Shown piece by piece: positions 1 through 12,214 of a stretch of 64,000 bases of DNA (its first letter is position 1; each line of letters starts with the position of its first letter). Source of the stretch: Macrocybe gigantea (lineage: Eukaryota; Basidiomycota; Agaricomycetes; Agaricales; Callistosporiaceae); assembly GCA_011319805.1 (NCBI GenBank), contig SJRY01000022.1, positions 1 through 64,000 of the forward strand, read 5' to 3'. A program made the translations under genes and the position numbers. Below the pieces are notes generated by a model. That model was not told the origin of the DNA. It was given only the letters and a program-made list of their open reading frames with translations, and searched no databases.

Positions 1-513
1 GACGTTTTCTGCTGGATATAAAACTCTCTGAACGCAGCCAAAGATATTCCATCACGTGCATGGGTCTCCGCTTGAGCGTCAAAGCAGAGAGACATCTTGG
101 ACTGGCGTATCTCCCGAACTAGCCATCCCGACGCGTGAAATCCGTATTCAAGAAAAAGCCGCTGACGTGAGTCTAGAGCCGCCTTGTATTTTTTTCCTTA
201 TGCGCGTGACCTCAAATCCCGACAGATGTCTGATGGAAATAGCAAATCTGGGAGGCATGGCGGCGCACACAGGGAACGTTCCTCGAATTGATCTCTGGTG
301 TCCCGCCGACTCGTGTGACGTTGCATGTGCCGCCTTGGGGCGGGAACCTGCCCTAAAAACTTCGAGATCAAACAAGACCAAATAAAGACGTTTTCACGGA
401 CATAGGCTGAAAATGGCTTTCACCACTGCCTCCAACTGAAGCATTAACTTGCTTCTACTCCCCCAGCACCCCGAGCTTGGATTTCCACCCCTCTGGCCTC
501 TACTCTTCGCGCA
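1..513. other. 5' flank of eIF2A, no gene seen
   Basis: No coding exon with a recognisable product or consistent splice sites was found on either strand. The open frames here are short and lack protein-like composition. The right part should hold the promoter and 5' UTR of the eIF2A gene that starts at 514; a pyrimidine-rich stretch lies at about 455-510. The far left could hold the end of a gene outside the window, but nothing supports it. Confidence 0.4.
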
Positions 514-3072
514 ATGGCATCACAAATATCCCAGCAGTACGCATGTCAGTTTGTTCTCCATCGTTGATCTTTTTTTTCTGGCTTGTGGAACGGAACACGT
601 GCACCGACATATCGCTGCACAGCACCTCGGTTGGACGGCGTAATCGCGTTCTAGTAGGAGCTTTTGTGTGCGGAGCACCTACCATGCCTTATCATAGCCT
701 GTCGTACGAGATTGCATTTCGGAAATGCTGATTTCTCTGCTTCTGTTCACAGTCCGTGCTCAAAAATCACTTGGCCTCGTCGGTGGCACCCCGGACTACG
801 TCCCCGTTCCTGACTTCGTCTCTCCCGACGTCCCAGCTCGCATATACCATTACAGCGCTGATGGTAGACTCATCGCTTTTGCTTTGCCCGCTGTGTGAGT
901 CACCTTCACCGCCTCGTTTTTATCCTCGTGTTTTTCTTCATTTTCCACATCCACATCCGATCGCATTGTGCGTAATCGGTTATCGTCCATCGATTTCGTC
1001 ACTTCTGCTGTCAATGCAACCGATCTAATCGCTGTCATTCACAGGGTGCGGATATTTCAGGCGGAGGGTGCTCAACTTCTCCAGGAGCTTTCCATCCCCA
1101 ATGTTGTAGAGCTCCGTTTCTCGCCCCGCGGTACCTATCTATCGACTTGGGAGCGACCTGGTGAGTATAATGCTTTTGTTTTGTCTTACTTGGACCGATC
1201 CTCTGCAGTGAAACTCGAAGACGGCGCACAACACAAGAATCTCCGAGTCTTTTCTGTGTCAACTGGAGAAGAGCTCATCTCTTTTTCGCAAAAGTCCCAA
1301 GACGGTTGGGATCTTCAATATACGATCTCGGAATCTCATGCCGTGCGATTGGTGTCGTCCGAGATTCAGGTGTATCGCCCTGCGGAGTGGTCGAACGGGA
1401 TTGTCGATAAGCTGAAAGTCGAAGGCTCGACGAGCATCTCTCTCAGCCCTGGTCTCAACCCATCTCTTGCTGTCTTTGTCGCCGAGAAAAAGGTCAGTGG
1501 CTCCATCCATCGTCCCTCATTCACCTGTTCCTCAACGGATGTTTCACAGGGCGCACCTGCCAGTATCAAAATCTATGGCTTGCTCACGCTGAACAGTCCG
1601 CCCACGTGTTCGAAGTCGTTTTTCAAAGCCGATCGAGCACAGATCAAGTGGAACAATCTCGGCACTCAGGTGTTGCTCCTCACGCAAACGGAGGTCGATA
1701 ACTCTAACAAGAGTTACTACGGAGAGACCGGCATGTATCTCCTCAGCGCTGCCGGCAACTTCGATTGCCGAGTCACTCTTGACAAAGAGGGACCTATACA
1801 CGATTTTGCTTGGAATCCGAATTCCAAGGAATTTGGCGTGGTCTATGGATGTGCGTTGCCTCCGTTTCCTCTTCCATTTCATTGATGACTTGACTGATGA
1901 TGTCAGACATGCCGGCCAAGACCATGATCTTTGACCAGAGAGTGCGGACTCTGCACGATTTTGGCTCGGCACCTCACAACACCATCTTGTTTAACCCGCA
2001 AGGCAGGTTGGTCCTCCTTGCAGGTTTCGGAAATTTAGCAGGAAAAATCGACATGTTTGATCGCAAGACACTCCGCAAAGTCTGCACCATTGATGCTCCT
2101 AACACGTCCTTCTGCGAGTGGTCGCCCGACGGTCGTTTTATTCTTACCGCGACCCTCTCCCCCGTTTGCGGGTGGATAACGGAATCAAGATCTGGCACTG
2201 CTCAGGTCCTCTCATGCACGTGCAGACCAACGAAGAACTTTACCAAGCATCGTGGCGGCCAACGCCTGTTGACCTGCTGCCGCCATTCGGACAGCACGTG
2301 CCTCCCGCTCCTGCGCCGAGTGCGAGCGTCAAGAACTACGAGGCCATTGCAAAGCCTGTTCCGGCGAAGCCTGCAGGTGCCTACCGTCCTCCCGGAGCGC
2401 GTGGCCTAGCGACGCCCGCTATCTACAAGCGCGAAGACGAGGGTGGCGCACCCCGCCTACCTACAAACGGCGCGGCGACGCCTCCGCGGTACAATCGCAG
2501 CCCAGCCCCAGTCCCTGGCGCTGGCGCTCCCATCGGGAATGGTGTCAATGGCGCCAGACGGCAAGTGCCTGGCGCGCCCTTGGGAAGCGGGCCTGGTGCT
2601 GGCGCGGATGCGGACAAGAAGACCAGGAAGCGGAAGGGCAAGAAGCAGAGCCCGGGTGGGGAGAAGGACGGGGTTGAAGGACAGGTTGAAGCTGACAGAG
2701 CCGAGGGCGGTGTGCCCCAGGGCAACGGGAAGAAGGCGAATGGCGTGCAGAGGCAGGAGAAGCAGCAGCAACCGCAGCAGGTTGACTTGACTGTCGATGT
2801 GGCGACTTCGCCTGTTACGCCCGGAGCGGACAGTGCGCTGGACCCTGTGGCGAAGAAAATCAGGAACCTCAACAAGAAGGTATTGCTCTCCGTGTGACGG
2901 TCATCTTGTTTCCTTCTTCGTTCTGAATCCTGTTCGCTCTCAGCTCAAGGCAATCGAGGAACTCAAGGAGAAAGCCAAGAGGGGTGAGCGATTGGAGGCC
3001 ACACAAGTCAAGAAGATGGACGGCGAGGCGGAGATCCGCAAAGAGCTCGCTGCTCTCGGCGCCTCGTCTTGA
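514..3072 (+). CDS. eukaryotic translation initiation factor 2A, with an apparent 1-nt frameshift
   Basis: Cytosolic eIF2A binds initiator tRNA and the 40S subunit and supports non-canonical initiation. Seven exons can be placed: 514-544, 753-894, 1045-1160, 1209-1492, 1550-1850, 1907-2879 and 2944-3072, all GT-AG. The 31-base first exon encodes MASQISQQYA and joins in phase to FRAQKSLGLVGG, a family hallmark. The middle is the WD-type beta-propeller (for example FSPRGTYLSTWERP and CEWSPDGRFILTATLSP). The C-terminal part is a low-complexity Pro/Gly/Lys linker followed by a charged helix (about the last 50 residues, IEELKEKAKRGERL). The exons sum to 1976 bases, one short of a whole frame. The reading frame shifts inside a run of five C at 2159-2163; one more C would give the expected join LSP-RLRVDNGIKIW and a 658-residue protein, close to the family size. 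This is either a sequencing error in a homopolymer or a real lesion. Confidence 0.93.
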
Positions 3073-5798
3073 TGTCTCCTTTGCCCTATTTAACAACCCG
3101 ACTCTTGAGCGAGGTGTAAAAGTGGAATGCCCCTGCACTATTTTCTTTTCCTGTCTCTTCTATTTGTGTGCTATGTTGTAGATGTTGTGTCTTTTTGTTG
3201 GAGTATTCTATTCTTCGGGTTAAAAGCATGGATAAACAGACTTCGTTTTCTGTGCTGTTGCCCCTTGGGTCGACTTTGTCCTGTTCTTCTTGCCCGTTGT
3301 GCTCACCCTGTTCCCGAGACGGATATAAACTCGGGCTTACCATGCATCGCTGCATTATGACTTCGAGCACACTGACCAATCCGTACCCTTCGTGATACGA
3401 TGCGCTCGTTCCCATTTTTGTCATCAACACTTTATCTAGCAAAGACAGATGGCGAATTAACGACAGCCGAGGGTCTTGCGATTCTTGCAAACTCCATATA
3501 ACCTAAGATTTCAAGCAGTCTTGGCGTGTCCAATCGGCCATCCTTAACCCCATCCTCATGAATTTTCCTCCCTGATCACGTCCCACAACAGAAGACGGTC
3601 CACAGAGACGTATGTCCAGCGATCACAGCCTTCTGAGCACCGGGTGACGTCGAAGCGGTACATCCAGCGCTTGAACATGTGAATGCTGTTGAAATCGATG
3701 ATCATGGTTATCGCCTGCGTCTGTTTCAACAGCACCTGCTCCAAGGCGGCTGGTTTCCAACCCGTTTCTGCAATGTTAAGAAACAGCCATCTGCCTATAA
3801 AGAACGGTAATGGCAGCGCGAGCGCTCACTCGGCGCTTTCCGGCTATGCCACAGGTTTGGATTGAGAGCTTTTAAAGGAACGACCGCGACGCTGGATGCA
3901 AAGGGTTCCAGTGCAAGTTGCATCCTCGCACAACTTTGAAGAATCCCATGGTCGTTGTCGCTCACGGCCCGGATGATCGGAGAACTGACATTCATTCGAA
4001 TGCGACAACATCAACATCCAGACGGCTTGCAAGCTGATCTGCCGCCTCTTCGTAATCGCGACGAAAAAAAAAGGACAAGAAAGGACGTACGGAACTGTTG
4101 AAAACCGGCCACGAATGATGACATGCTGCGGAATCACAGCGGGGTCGCCTGTCCTTGAATTTGAGGAGGCAAGTAATGCAGGGCTTCCTCGTCCGCCTGA
4201 GCGCATTCGTCTTGGACTGGATCTCAATACTGGTTTCTCCGGGCTTTACCCCAAAGGGGATGCCTTTTCTTCAAGACCTAATAAGGCAGAGCGCGGCCGT
4301 CGTCTATCTGGGCTGGATGATAGGCTTGATATATCGCCAGTTCGAGACGCGAAAGATTCAGCTGGCGTTTGTGAGGTATCTTGAAGTAGCACCGGAAATG
4401 CCTAGTGTCTGGTGGACCCTGCTGATTCTGGGTCGCGGCGAACCGGAAGGAGATACCTGGATTCATCGGTCTAGGCGCGTACGCTCTGACGCAATCCAAT
4501 GGTATCTTTCGATTGTTCTTTCGCAGTCCCGTGTAAACGAAGATTATGAATTCGACGATGGTCATGTCCCCGAGTCACCTAAAACGATCAAAGCGCTCGA
4601 GGAGGGCGCAAGACGCACCGGCGTCGGAAGGCTATATACCTTATCCTGAGCAGGTTCAGCGAAGCTGCGCAACATGTATATAAAGAGTGGTCTAATCTTC
4701 GAAAAGCGCGTCGGATTCCTCGGCGTAAATGAAGGCAAACATATTCCGCAAAGATGTAAACTAAAAGAAGGATTTCTGTGCATGAATACAGTTGGCAGGC
4801 TGTGTCTGTGGGCGTAGAGGAGGACTTTGTTCAATGTTGATAGTTATATGTCCCTATTTATGTGCTATAAAATTCTACACGTGTTGTCGTTATCGATGAG
4901 AGGATTCCCCCATCGCTTAGTCCCTCCTTTCACCCCTCGATCTCAATTCCGCGTCATTGCCCGTGCCTCTCAAGAAGCCCACATCGCTAATTTTGCGGAA
5001 GCACAAAACCGGTGACAACAGTACCTCCTTCTTTGCTTCCAACTTCTTATCCGGGGTTATATAGCTACCGGATCGGCGTGAACCGTTGTTGATGAAATGT
5101 GATTCCTCTGACTGGGCTCCATTCTCCATTCTTACCTTATCTTCCTCCTTCATACAACCTGACGTCACACTCGCAAAGTGTACATACGAAGTATTTTATC
5201 TTCCGTATGGAGAACGCATGCGTAGGTCCGGCCGCGCAAACACAAGGGCAATGTCAACGATGAGCTAGCCAGCGCTCACAGTACATATCTTCCCGCAGCC
5301 GGCAATCCATGAAGGTTCTCAACTGATCTCGGCCACGTTCCGAAGCTTAGCTTACCCGATCACGATCAACCATTGCAGAGCATAAACTGCCAGAACGGTG
5401 GGGCAACAGAAAATCGACAAAATGATTTCTAACTTGATAACAGAGTAGTTTACGTCCATCAGACAGTAACAAGCTTATTCAGAGTGACGACAGCACCAAT
5501 TAGCAGATCACCAACGCGTGAAATAAGCATCAAAGCACTAGACCAAAAAAAAAGTCGTTTAGTTTTGCCCCATTGCTATTTCTTTCCCCTTGTCGAAAAA
5601 AAAAGGTTCCGCGGAGTAAATAGACCACATGCCCTATGAAAAAAGAGCTGGAAAAAAATGCTGTGAACGTGGTCCAGAAGGCGTCGACCAGTTTAGGATT
5701 ATTTGTGGCTTACATTATCGTGACTGCGAAAACCGAGAGCACGTTGCCCCCCCAACCCTCCGTTGGCTAAAACGAAACCTCACCCAACATCTTCAACA
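3073..5798. other. 2.7 kb without a confidently identified gene
   Basis: 3073-3500 probably holds the 3' UTR of eIF2A (T-rich, no conserved frame). A + strand open frame at 4155-4649 (164 codons, with a Trp-rich middle part around WWTLLILGRGEPEGD) looks somewhat protein-like, but no partner exons, start context or family could be assigned. The fragment around 3556-3744 (- frame) also has no clear identity. 4650-5798 shows only short frames and A-runs near 5545 and 5600. Confidence 0.35.
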
Positions 5799-6068
5799 AT
5801 GCCTTCTGTTTCCAAGATTTTCCAGACCATCAAGAAGCGTAGGTCGCCCGTGCCCGTTGCTTGTTTGCCTCGGCATAGCTGACCTTTCTTCAACCGGGGG
5901 CCAGGTATCAAGCAATTCTACCGCAAGCTGAAGCCCGAGAGGCAGGAAGGCGAGGAGGAAAGGATGACCCAGTTCGGGCCTTACACGAACAACATCCACG
6001 AGGAATTGCAGATCGTAGAGCCACCCCGGTACCATGGCGAAATGGTAATCACCCACACCTGGCGCTGA
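5799..6068 (+). CDS. small unknown protein, 67 residues, two exons
   Basis: Exon 1 (5799-5838) encodes MPSVSKIFQTIKK. A 66-base intron starts GTAGGT, carries a branch-point-like CTGAC at 5879-5883 and ends CAG at 5904. Exon 2 (5905-6068) joins in phase to give RIKQFYRKLKPERQ, followed by a hydrophilic tail ending in HTWR and a stop. The join turns two short frames into one charged, basic-then-acidic protein without a signal peptide or membrane segment. I do not recognise a family. The support is the good splice pair and the protein-like composition; the gene could also be part of a longer transcript. Confidence 0.45.
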
Positions 6069-8093
6069 GCGACATCTCCTGGTTGTGGCCACACGACAGA
6101 AGAACAGGTGAGCAACAAAATCCCTATCTATGATTATTTTGTGGTCGGATAGATCTCTGAGAATTGGCTCAGCGTCGATCAGGGATCATCAAAGATGCCA
6201 ATCAGCCTCCAAACATTTCACTGGGGACGCACCCATATTACACCCATCCCATTCACCTTAATCCCATTCCGTTTCCTGCCGCCTTCATTCAGTTCAGTTT
6301 CATTTATGTCAGAACCTTGGAAAGCAGTGCGTCAATGAGGGGCAAAGAGTCAGACGGCATAGCGCACGAGAGGATGACAATGTACCATTCACACTTCTTT
6401 TCTTGCTTATTCACCTTCCTTTTCGTTCTCTCTCTTTTTTTTTTTTTTGGCACTTTCGAAATAGCAGGCACGGTCCTCGCTTATAATGTTTTCTTCTCGT
6501 CTTGCGAATGTAATGCGTTCCCAGCTAAACTTTGCACATGCAGCAAAGATGAGCTTGATGGATTCATCAGAAGGCGACCAGGTGCAGAGCCACGGAGCTC
6601 AAAGGAGATCAGACAATGTCCGTAACATTGAGAATCGATCAGTGTGACGGATGGTGCAGCATGAACATAATTCATGTCCTTCACCACTATTGGACAACAA
6701 TGGAATGAGTCGCACTATTTCACTTCACTGATCCAGCCAAGATAGAGAGATAAGGCGACGGACGATGATCGAGACACTGGATGGTCACATACTAGACATA
6801 GTCCGAGCAGAGACAGTGCCAGGCTATGGACATAAAGCGAGCGTTTCCGTAGGGTAGGCAGATCTCGGAAAAGCGAAGCCAATGGCGATGGTATGAGACG
6901 AGGCTTGTTCCAGGGACCAAAGAACGACAAGTGCAACAGGACGAGACCAAAAAATACCGCACAGCATGAGAGGGAACTGATCTTTTGCTGAACGAGCAGT
7001 ATTTGTGTCCGAGAGGTGGCTCCACATTGAACTGGCATACGTAAAATGCAAGACGCGCGAATGAGTATTACTCTTGGGCTTCACGGAAACCGGGGAGTGC
7101 TCGTCGTTCATTAAGATCAAAAGAGAGGACCGGTTAGAAACTCCACCGACTTACATTGTTCTTCGGGTTCGGTGTCCTTGTAAAACTTGGTCACGTGAAC
7201 ATGAATGGGCATTAAGAAAAATGACCTGAAAGTCAGATCACGATGACGGCGCTTCTTCGCTAACACCGAGTGGGCGCTCGACGGAAAACAACATCTCTTA
7301 AGCGCCTACTGCAAGAACCGATCAGTAATGAACCGATGAAAAACGCGAAACCCAGATTTACGACGGTGCTCAAGACGACAAGATAGAACAATCCCAGAAG
7401 CTATCCAGCCTCATCAAGATATTGCAAAGGGCGAGAGGACAATTTGTGCCACCGTAGGTTCGCCACGTTTGCGACACATAATCCGGATATCACCTAAAGA
7501 TGAGTAGGAAATGCGGGATGTGCGAGTCAAGGACAAGAGTGAGGGAATGCAGAGCTGGAAGGGCATAAAATTTTTGAGGGAGGGTGGAAGGGAAGAAGAG
7601 TCATAAACGGACGCTGACGTGCATATTCACTTAATGTACGCCCTGCAGACGCCCAGGGTAGCCGGCTATTCCACCATCATTTGCCCGATTTTGACAGATT
7701 TAGTCTTGGGAACAAGATTCCGTGGTAACCGTCTAAGGGCGAACGAGTTTGTTTTGAGCATGACTGGGCGGATCCTGCACATCGGTGGGTTGACAGTATC
7801 CGGTTGACCACTGAGCCAACAACTATGAGATGGTCAGGAATCAATATCAATGGAACACTGAGCGATCGAGCGTGCGGGATAGTTTCGGTGACAGCTGGCA
7901 TAGATATCGAGGCACATTAACAAAACTGTATCACGAGGTGATCCCACAGATCCTAACAGCGTTATACAAACAGGGTCCATGGACCTCCAAAGAACGGCAT
8001 ATCGGCAACCAAATGTGCCGAATGAAACCCAAATTCATGCCGGCCGAAGAGACATTGAGCCTTCCTAGTCGTTCGCTCTATCCTGCGTTGTAT
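6069..8093. other. 2.0 kb without a recognised gene
   Basis: Open frames here are short, hydrophobic by base composition (T-runs near 6430) or not supported by splice sites. At 7808-7818 the - strand reads TGGCTCAGTGG, a perfect match to the RNA polymerase III A-box consensus, but no convincing B-box or cloverleaf follows. The right end should contain the promoter of the OPA3-like gene. Confidence 0.35.
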
Positions 8094-9056
8094 ATGGCGT
8101 CTGTGAAGCTCGCTACGCTCGCCATCAGGGTTCGTACCTTTTTACGTATTAGCCACACAAACCCGAACTCAACGCACCGTAGACCATCGCGAAACCCATC
8201 AGTACACGACTGAAGGACCAGGCCAAGCAGTTGCGTTGCCTTTTTCTGATGCATCATCCCGCAAGCTTGACATGACGGACGTTCTATCAACGTTCTGCGT
8301 CCCAACCATCGTGTTTCTGCTCGTTCAAACACGTACAGGCATGACCGGTTTCGAGATTTCTGCGTGAACCTCGCACAGACGATGTACCGTTGGGAGGTCC
8401 GACTGCGCACGAACATCATGGGCGAGCCGGCGAAGCACATACGTCCGCTATCAGAAACCCGGTAAAAGTCAAACCCTAGGAGTCCTTCACAGCGCGACCG
8501 CGGCGAACCTCACAAACGTGTTCCTTGCAGGGCGATCGAAAACGGCGCAAACGCGTTGGCCGAAGGGTTCCTCTTTGCCGTTGCTGCGGGCCTGATACTC
8601 GGAGAGACGTGGCGCTCGTCGCGCAACGAGTCGAAACGACGCGGGGACATCGACGATCAGTTGGACAGCTTGGGAACGCGCGTGACGGAGCTGACGACCA
8701 AAGTGGACCAGCTCTCAGCTCTTTGGGACACTGAGCTACAGGAAGAGAGGCAAAGGTGGCGTGTGCTCGCACCTACTTCCCTCCGTCGGTATTAATATCC
8801 CTCTTTTTCCTTTCTTATCGACAGGAACGAAGAGCTGGCTCGCATTCTCGAGCGGGTCGTCGAGATTGGCTTGCGTGGCGGGTGGGCAGAGTTCGAAGAC
8901 ACGCCTCTACGATTCCCTAGGATTCAACTAAACCCATCTCGTGGACAAAGCAATGACTCTGAACCGTCCATACCAGCCGCCTCTGCGATCTCCCCCGTTG
9001 CTTCCTCGAATACCCGGACTGACAAAGACCATACCCACTCAAAGCCTAATTCTTGA
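8094..9056 (+). CDS. OPA3-like mitochondrial protein
   Basis: OPA3-family proteins sit in the mitochondrial membranes and are linked to mitochondrial shape and lipid balance; the molecular activity is not settled. Five exons give 221 residues: 8094-8129, 8183-8232, 8339-8461, 8531-8755 and 8825-9056. The protein starts MASVKLATLAIR-TIAKPIS, the typical family N-terminus. RFRDFCVNLAQTMYRWEVRL follows at about residues 31-50. The glycine-rich hydrophobic segment ALAEGFLFAVAAGLILGE lies near 77-94. A predicted coiled coil (DDQLDSLGTRVTELTTKVDQL) is next, then a low-complexity Ser/Pro tail. Introns 1, 3 and 4 are GT-AG. Intron 2 (8233-8338) only keeps the frame with a GC donor (GCGTTG) and a CAG acceptor, so it is either a GC-AG intron or holds a base error. 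The downstream gap separates it from the retroelement island. Confidence 0.9.
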
Positions 9057-10643
9057 TCTTCGTATTAGCTGTGCTTACCCATATTATGACATGATGATAA
9101 TAACAACTAGATTTATCCTGCTCTTCGGCACCTGGACCGAAAGAAACGACCATTTCCCTTAGAAACTGTGTGCCCCGTCTCAACATACGTACGACGGATA
9201 TCATGAAGTGGTAAGTAACAAGCTTAGATGACATCTTACTGCCCTCATTGTCATTACGCCTCTGAAAGAACACATTTCTCGGTCAAGGACTCTTGGATCT
9301 CTGGAATCCAACCAGCCTCGGTATCAGCTTGCCGTCCTCATGATCTCACTCCTTCCGCGAGCTCCGTCTCGCTCAAGACCTGCTTCACATTGCCAATGGT
9401 CGCTCAAGGCGTACAGAGTACAAGCAAACAAGAAAGTAAAGGAACAGCGCGATCATCGTGGTGGGTCAAAACTGAACACGCATGTAATTCTCCAACTTGT
9501 GATCACCTAGTCTAAGTATCGGCAGGACTGATGCGTCGTTAGACAGGGTAATGTGCCGGATGTCTGAACAATGATAGGTTGCGCACCACTCGACCTCAAA
9601 GCGATAGGTGATGACATACTCGTAGTGTCGACGACGCGGCGGGACGACGTCCAATCCCATCAAAACCATCGTGCCGTCGGTATGAAGGGGAGGCGGCGCC
9701 GACGGCGGCATTCTGTGACGCGTAAAGATTTTCAATACACCTGTTGGACTGTGTTGTCAACTCCCTCAGCTGTCAAGTCTGCTGGCATACAACTCACACT
9801 TCTTGACGCTGTCGAGACGGAGATGTGTTGAAAATGTGGCAGCAACCCTGCGCCCTACCATTTTCCCTCCGCCCTAATTTTCTTGGCTTCACAGCGCAGC
9901 CTGTATGCTCAGTCATACCCTGCGCTATTATCACTAGGATTAGTGAGCGCACCCTCAACCCTGATGGTCTGTGCGCCACTTAGATATGTATAAATATGTC
10001 CTATGTAGTATGCCAATTCTATAACCAAGTTTCACTCTACCAAGCCTATGCAGTAAGATTAACCTCTAACAATCCACTAACGTAAGTAGTCCGTTCTAGC
10101 TCAAGAGCTTCCTAGCTTGGGTCCAGTTTCAACAAGATGGAGGCGCATTGGTTAGACTGCCATCAGGGGGGAATGAGGCTCAAAGCCGGGCGGCGTCATT
10201 GTATTTATGTGCTCCTGTACATCCTCGATGCCGTCCAAGGGGAAAAAAGGCAGGAAAATAAAAATAAAATAAAAATAAAAAATAAATTCCGTCAAGAAAT
10301 TCAGCACGTGTGATTGCGGCCATGGGAGCACCGGGTGATTCCATAGATTCCAATCCGTTCGCGCGCAGGACAATGGACTTCGAATGGGGCAGGTGTTTGG
10401 GGGCAGTGTAAGTTTGGGCGCTAATTCTGTCCTGTTGGTCTCCTGCCAACTAAGGTTTGATCTTCCAGATAAGAATGTTTGAACATTCTGTCGAGCGATT
10501 GGCCCGATGACTCCAGCATTCAGACCAGACAAGCCAATAACAATCACAGGATTATGTTATATATGTCCGGCGCCAGCGGGAACCTCGCTTCCAAAGAGCG
10601 TCTTACAGCAAAGGCTTGTGCCCCATATGCTGTGGTGTGCCCC
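9057..10643. other. 1.6 kb gene-poor stretch before the repeat island
   Basis: No gene is recognised. A - strand frame at 9466-9735 (89 codons) has a plausible composition but no family or splice partners. 9840-10130 has only short frames. The SINE-like stretch at 10137-10287 is listed separately. The right end abuts a solo LTR whose 5-base target duplication starts at 10639. Confidence 0.35.
10137..10287 (+). repeat. possible SINE-like element with an A-rich tail
   Basis: A head with tRNA-like promoter motifs is followed by an A-rich tail. AGGCGCATTGG (10142-10152) resembles an A-box. GGCTCAAAGCC lies about 36 bases further on and matches 9 of 11 positions of a B-box. About 60 bases later comes an AAAAT-type tail at roughly 10255-10285. 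The layout fits a short tRNA-derived SINE. No second copy was seen in the window and no clear target duplication could be defined, so the call is tentative. Confidence 0.3.
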
Positions 10644-10962
10644 TGTTAGGCTAGACGAATCTCAGAAGGACTCGGGCAGACTAAGTGCGAGAGTGGTCTT
10701 GAGATGATGGCAAAAGGAATATTAAGCCTAGCGCTACTGGTACATCTGGGAGTCCTTATATACATTACAGTACTCGAGCACGGACCATGGGCTGCGCAAT
10801 GCTGTGGACTGCGGATGAGTAAGACTGGAAAGAGATGACTCAGGATGACTAGGGAAGTGGGATGACTCGATGGCTGCGCGCTGCGCAGCATGATGGGGGA
10901 GATAAGGGATGTGGAAAGATAAGATAAGAAAATGAATAGTCCTTTGGGCGGCATCTGTAACA
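10644..10962 (-). mobile_element. solo LTR of family A
   Basis: This 319-base LTR begins TGTTAGGC and ends CTGTAACA (minus orientation) and matches the LTRs of elements A, D and E over its whole length. It is flanked by the perfect 5-base target duplication GCCCC (10639-10643 and 10963-10967). No internal sequence adjoins it, so it is a solo LTR left by LTR-LTR recombination. It keeps the TATAAGG box and the AGGCTTAATAT start motif seen in its relatives. Confidence 0.93.
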
Positions 10963-11742
10963 GCCCCGACTGGCATCCTCTACTTTTTTTTCCCTTTTTT
11001 TGCATCATTTTCATTGCCATTTCTCCCCACCTCCCGTGCGCTGTTTTCTCTTACCAGAAGGACAGCATTTTTTCCCATCTGGTTGATACTCTGTGGATAG
11101 CCTCCGCCACTTGTCACATAACTCGCGCGAAGAATGTCGTCCAATAAGAATTTGCATCCACTCGGTCCGACACAACAACCATTGCCTTCTCCCCTCCTGA
11201 TCCCTAGCGAATTGAGCACCGGTTCTGCAAACAAGGGAAGCATCTAGATGAGTGAGCACGTGACACATCCTTCTGCCCTTCCTTTACGCATTCTCATCCA
11301 TCCCAACTCTCGTCAGCAGAAATTATTACGTACCTGGCTGAGTTAATACCCTGCCTCTGCCCAACCTTTAGCTCATCACTTGGTTGGTGTTTGCGAGCAC
11401 AATTGAATCTGGATTACAACCAGCAATGTCTCGTTTGTACATACATTTGCTTGACCATGAGATAGTTACACGACCCTCATTGCCCTCGCAATATTCACTG
11501 CACCGAACGCAGCTGTTGGGTGGGCAGGACAGGGCAGGACATGCTACCCTAGTCACCTTTGCCACTTCCTGGCAGCTCAACCTCAAGCAAACAACTTGAT
11601 CACCAGGGAGTTGGTCACTTTTAATCTTTTGTTGAACAATAGCCTCTGGTGACATTCTACATCCCATCATCCTGATGTACTTGATACCGCACCAAGAGTT
11701 GACTCGGAGGACAGACATGTGAGTTCAAATTGAGGTCGCCTC
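10963..11742. other. host DNA between the solo LTR and element B
   Basis: 780 bases without a recognised gene. Short frames on both strands (for example 11368-11718 on -) have no support. The last five bases, GCCTC (11738-11742), are the left target duplication of element B and match 38382-38386. The original host sequence therefore ran from here directly into 38387. Confidence 0.5.
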
Positions 11743-12156
11743 TGCTACGCAAAACCAATTCTGCGCGCAGGTCACTCTAACTAACCCTTAGAGATAAGAG
11801 GCAGGGATAGGAATGCTATTATAAGCCAGCTCGAAGCTGGATTCTACTACGTACAATTTCAGTATTTATACGTTACGACTCCCTAGCACGGACCATGACT
11901 ACGCTATCCTCGTGTTACATGAAACCCTTAACCCTTATCCATCTGAGTAAGGATCTGACTGCGCTTAGCATGTTGTCCTGCAGGTATTGCGCAATAACCC
12001 TTTGCCCTGATCAGCGCTGACGCGTCGTTGTCATAGGGTTTCCTCGAGTCGTCGCATTGTATCTTATTTGTCGCATTGCATCTATCACATGTTCATCATG
12101 TGGCTTTTGAGTCATGTGCCCATTGTCAAGATAATGATTAGCCTGAAATCATAACA
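11743..12156 (-). repeat. element B left LTR (3' LTR)
   Basis: This LTR is highly similar to 37968-38381. On the minus strand it begins TGTTATGATT and contains TATAAATA, with AGCTTCGAGCT about 32 bases further on. On the plus strand it is preceded by GCCTC, the target duplication shared with 38382-38386. Confidence 0.92.
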
Positions 12157-12171
12157 TTACCCCCCTCTTAG
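12157..12171 (-). other. element B polypurine tract
   Basis: Next to the 3' LTR the minus strand reads CTAAGAGGGGGGTAA, a purine tract in the position where plus-strand DNA synthesis of LTR retroelements starts. Position and composition support the call. Confidence 0.7.
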
Positions 12172-12214
12172 GGATTGCATCCTTGCAATCATGTTCTTCT
12201 TCTTCATCATTCTC

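Noticed and set aside
2423..2875. 150-codon minus-strand frame
   Set aside because: It is antisense to the Pro/Gly/Lys-rich linker of eIF2A; its Pro/Ser-rich content is a mirror of that.
6164..6625. 153-codon plus frame with a Phe-rich stretch
   Set aside because: The hydrophobic run comes from a T-run in the DNA; there are no family, splice or start signals.
7808..7818. Perfect Pol III A-box (minus), possible tRNA gene
   Set aside because: No acceptor stem, anticodon arm or B-box at the right distance could be built.
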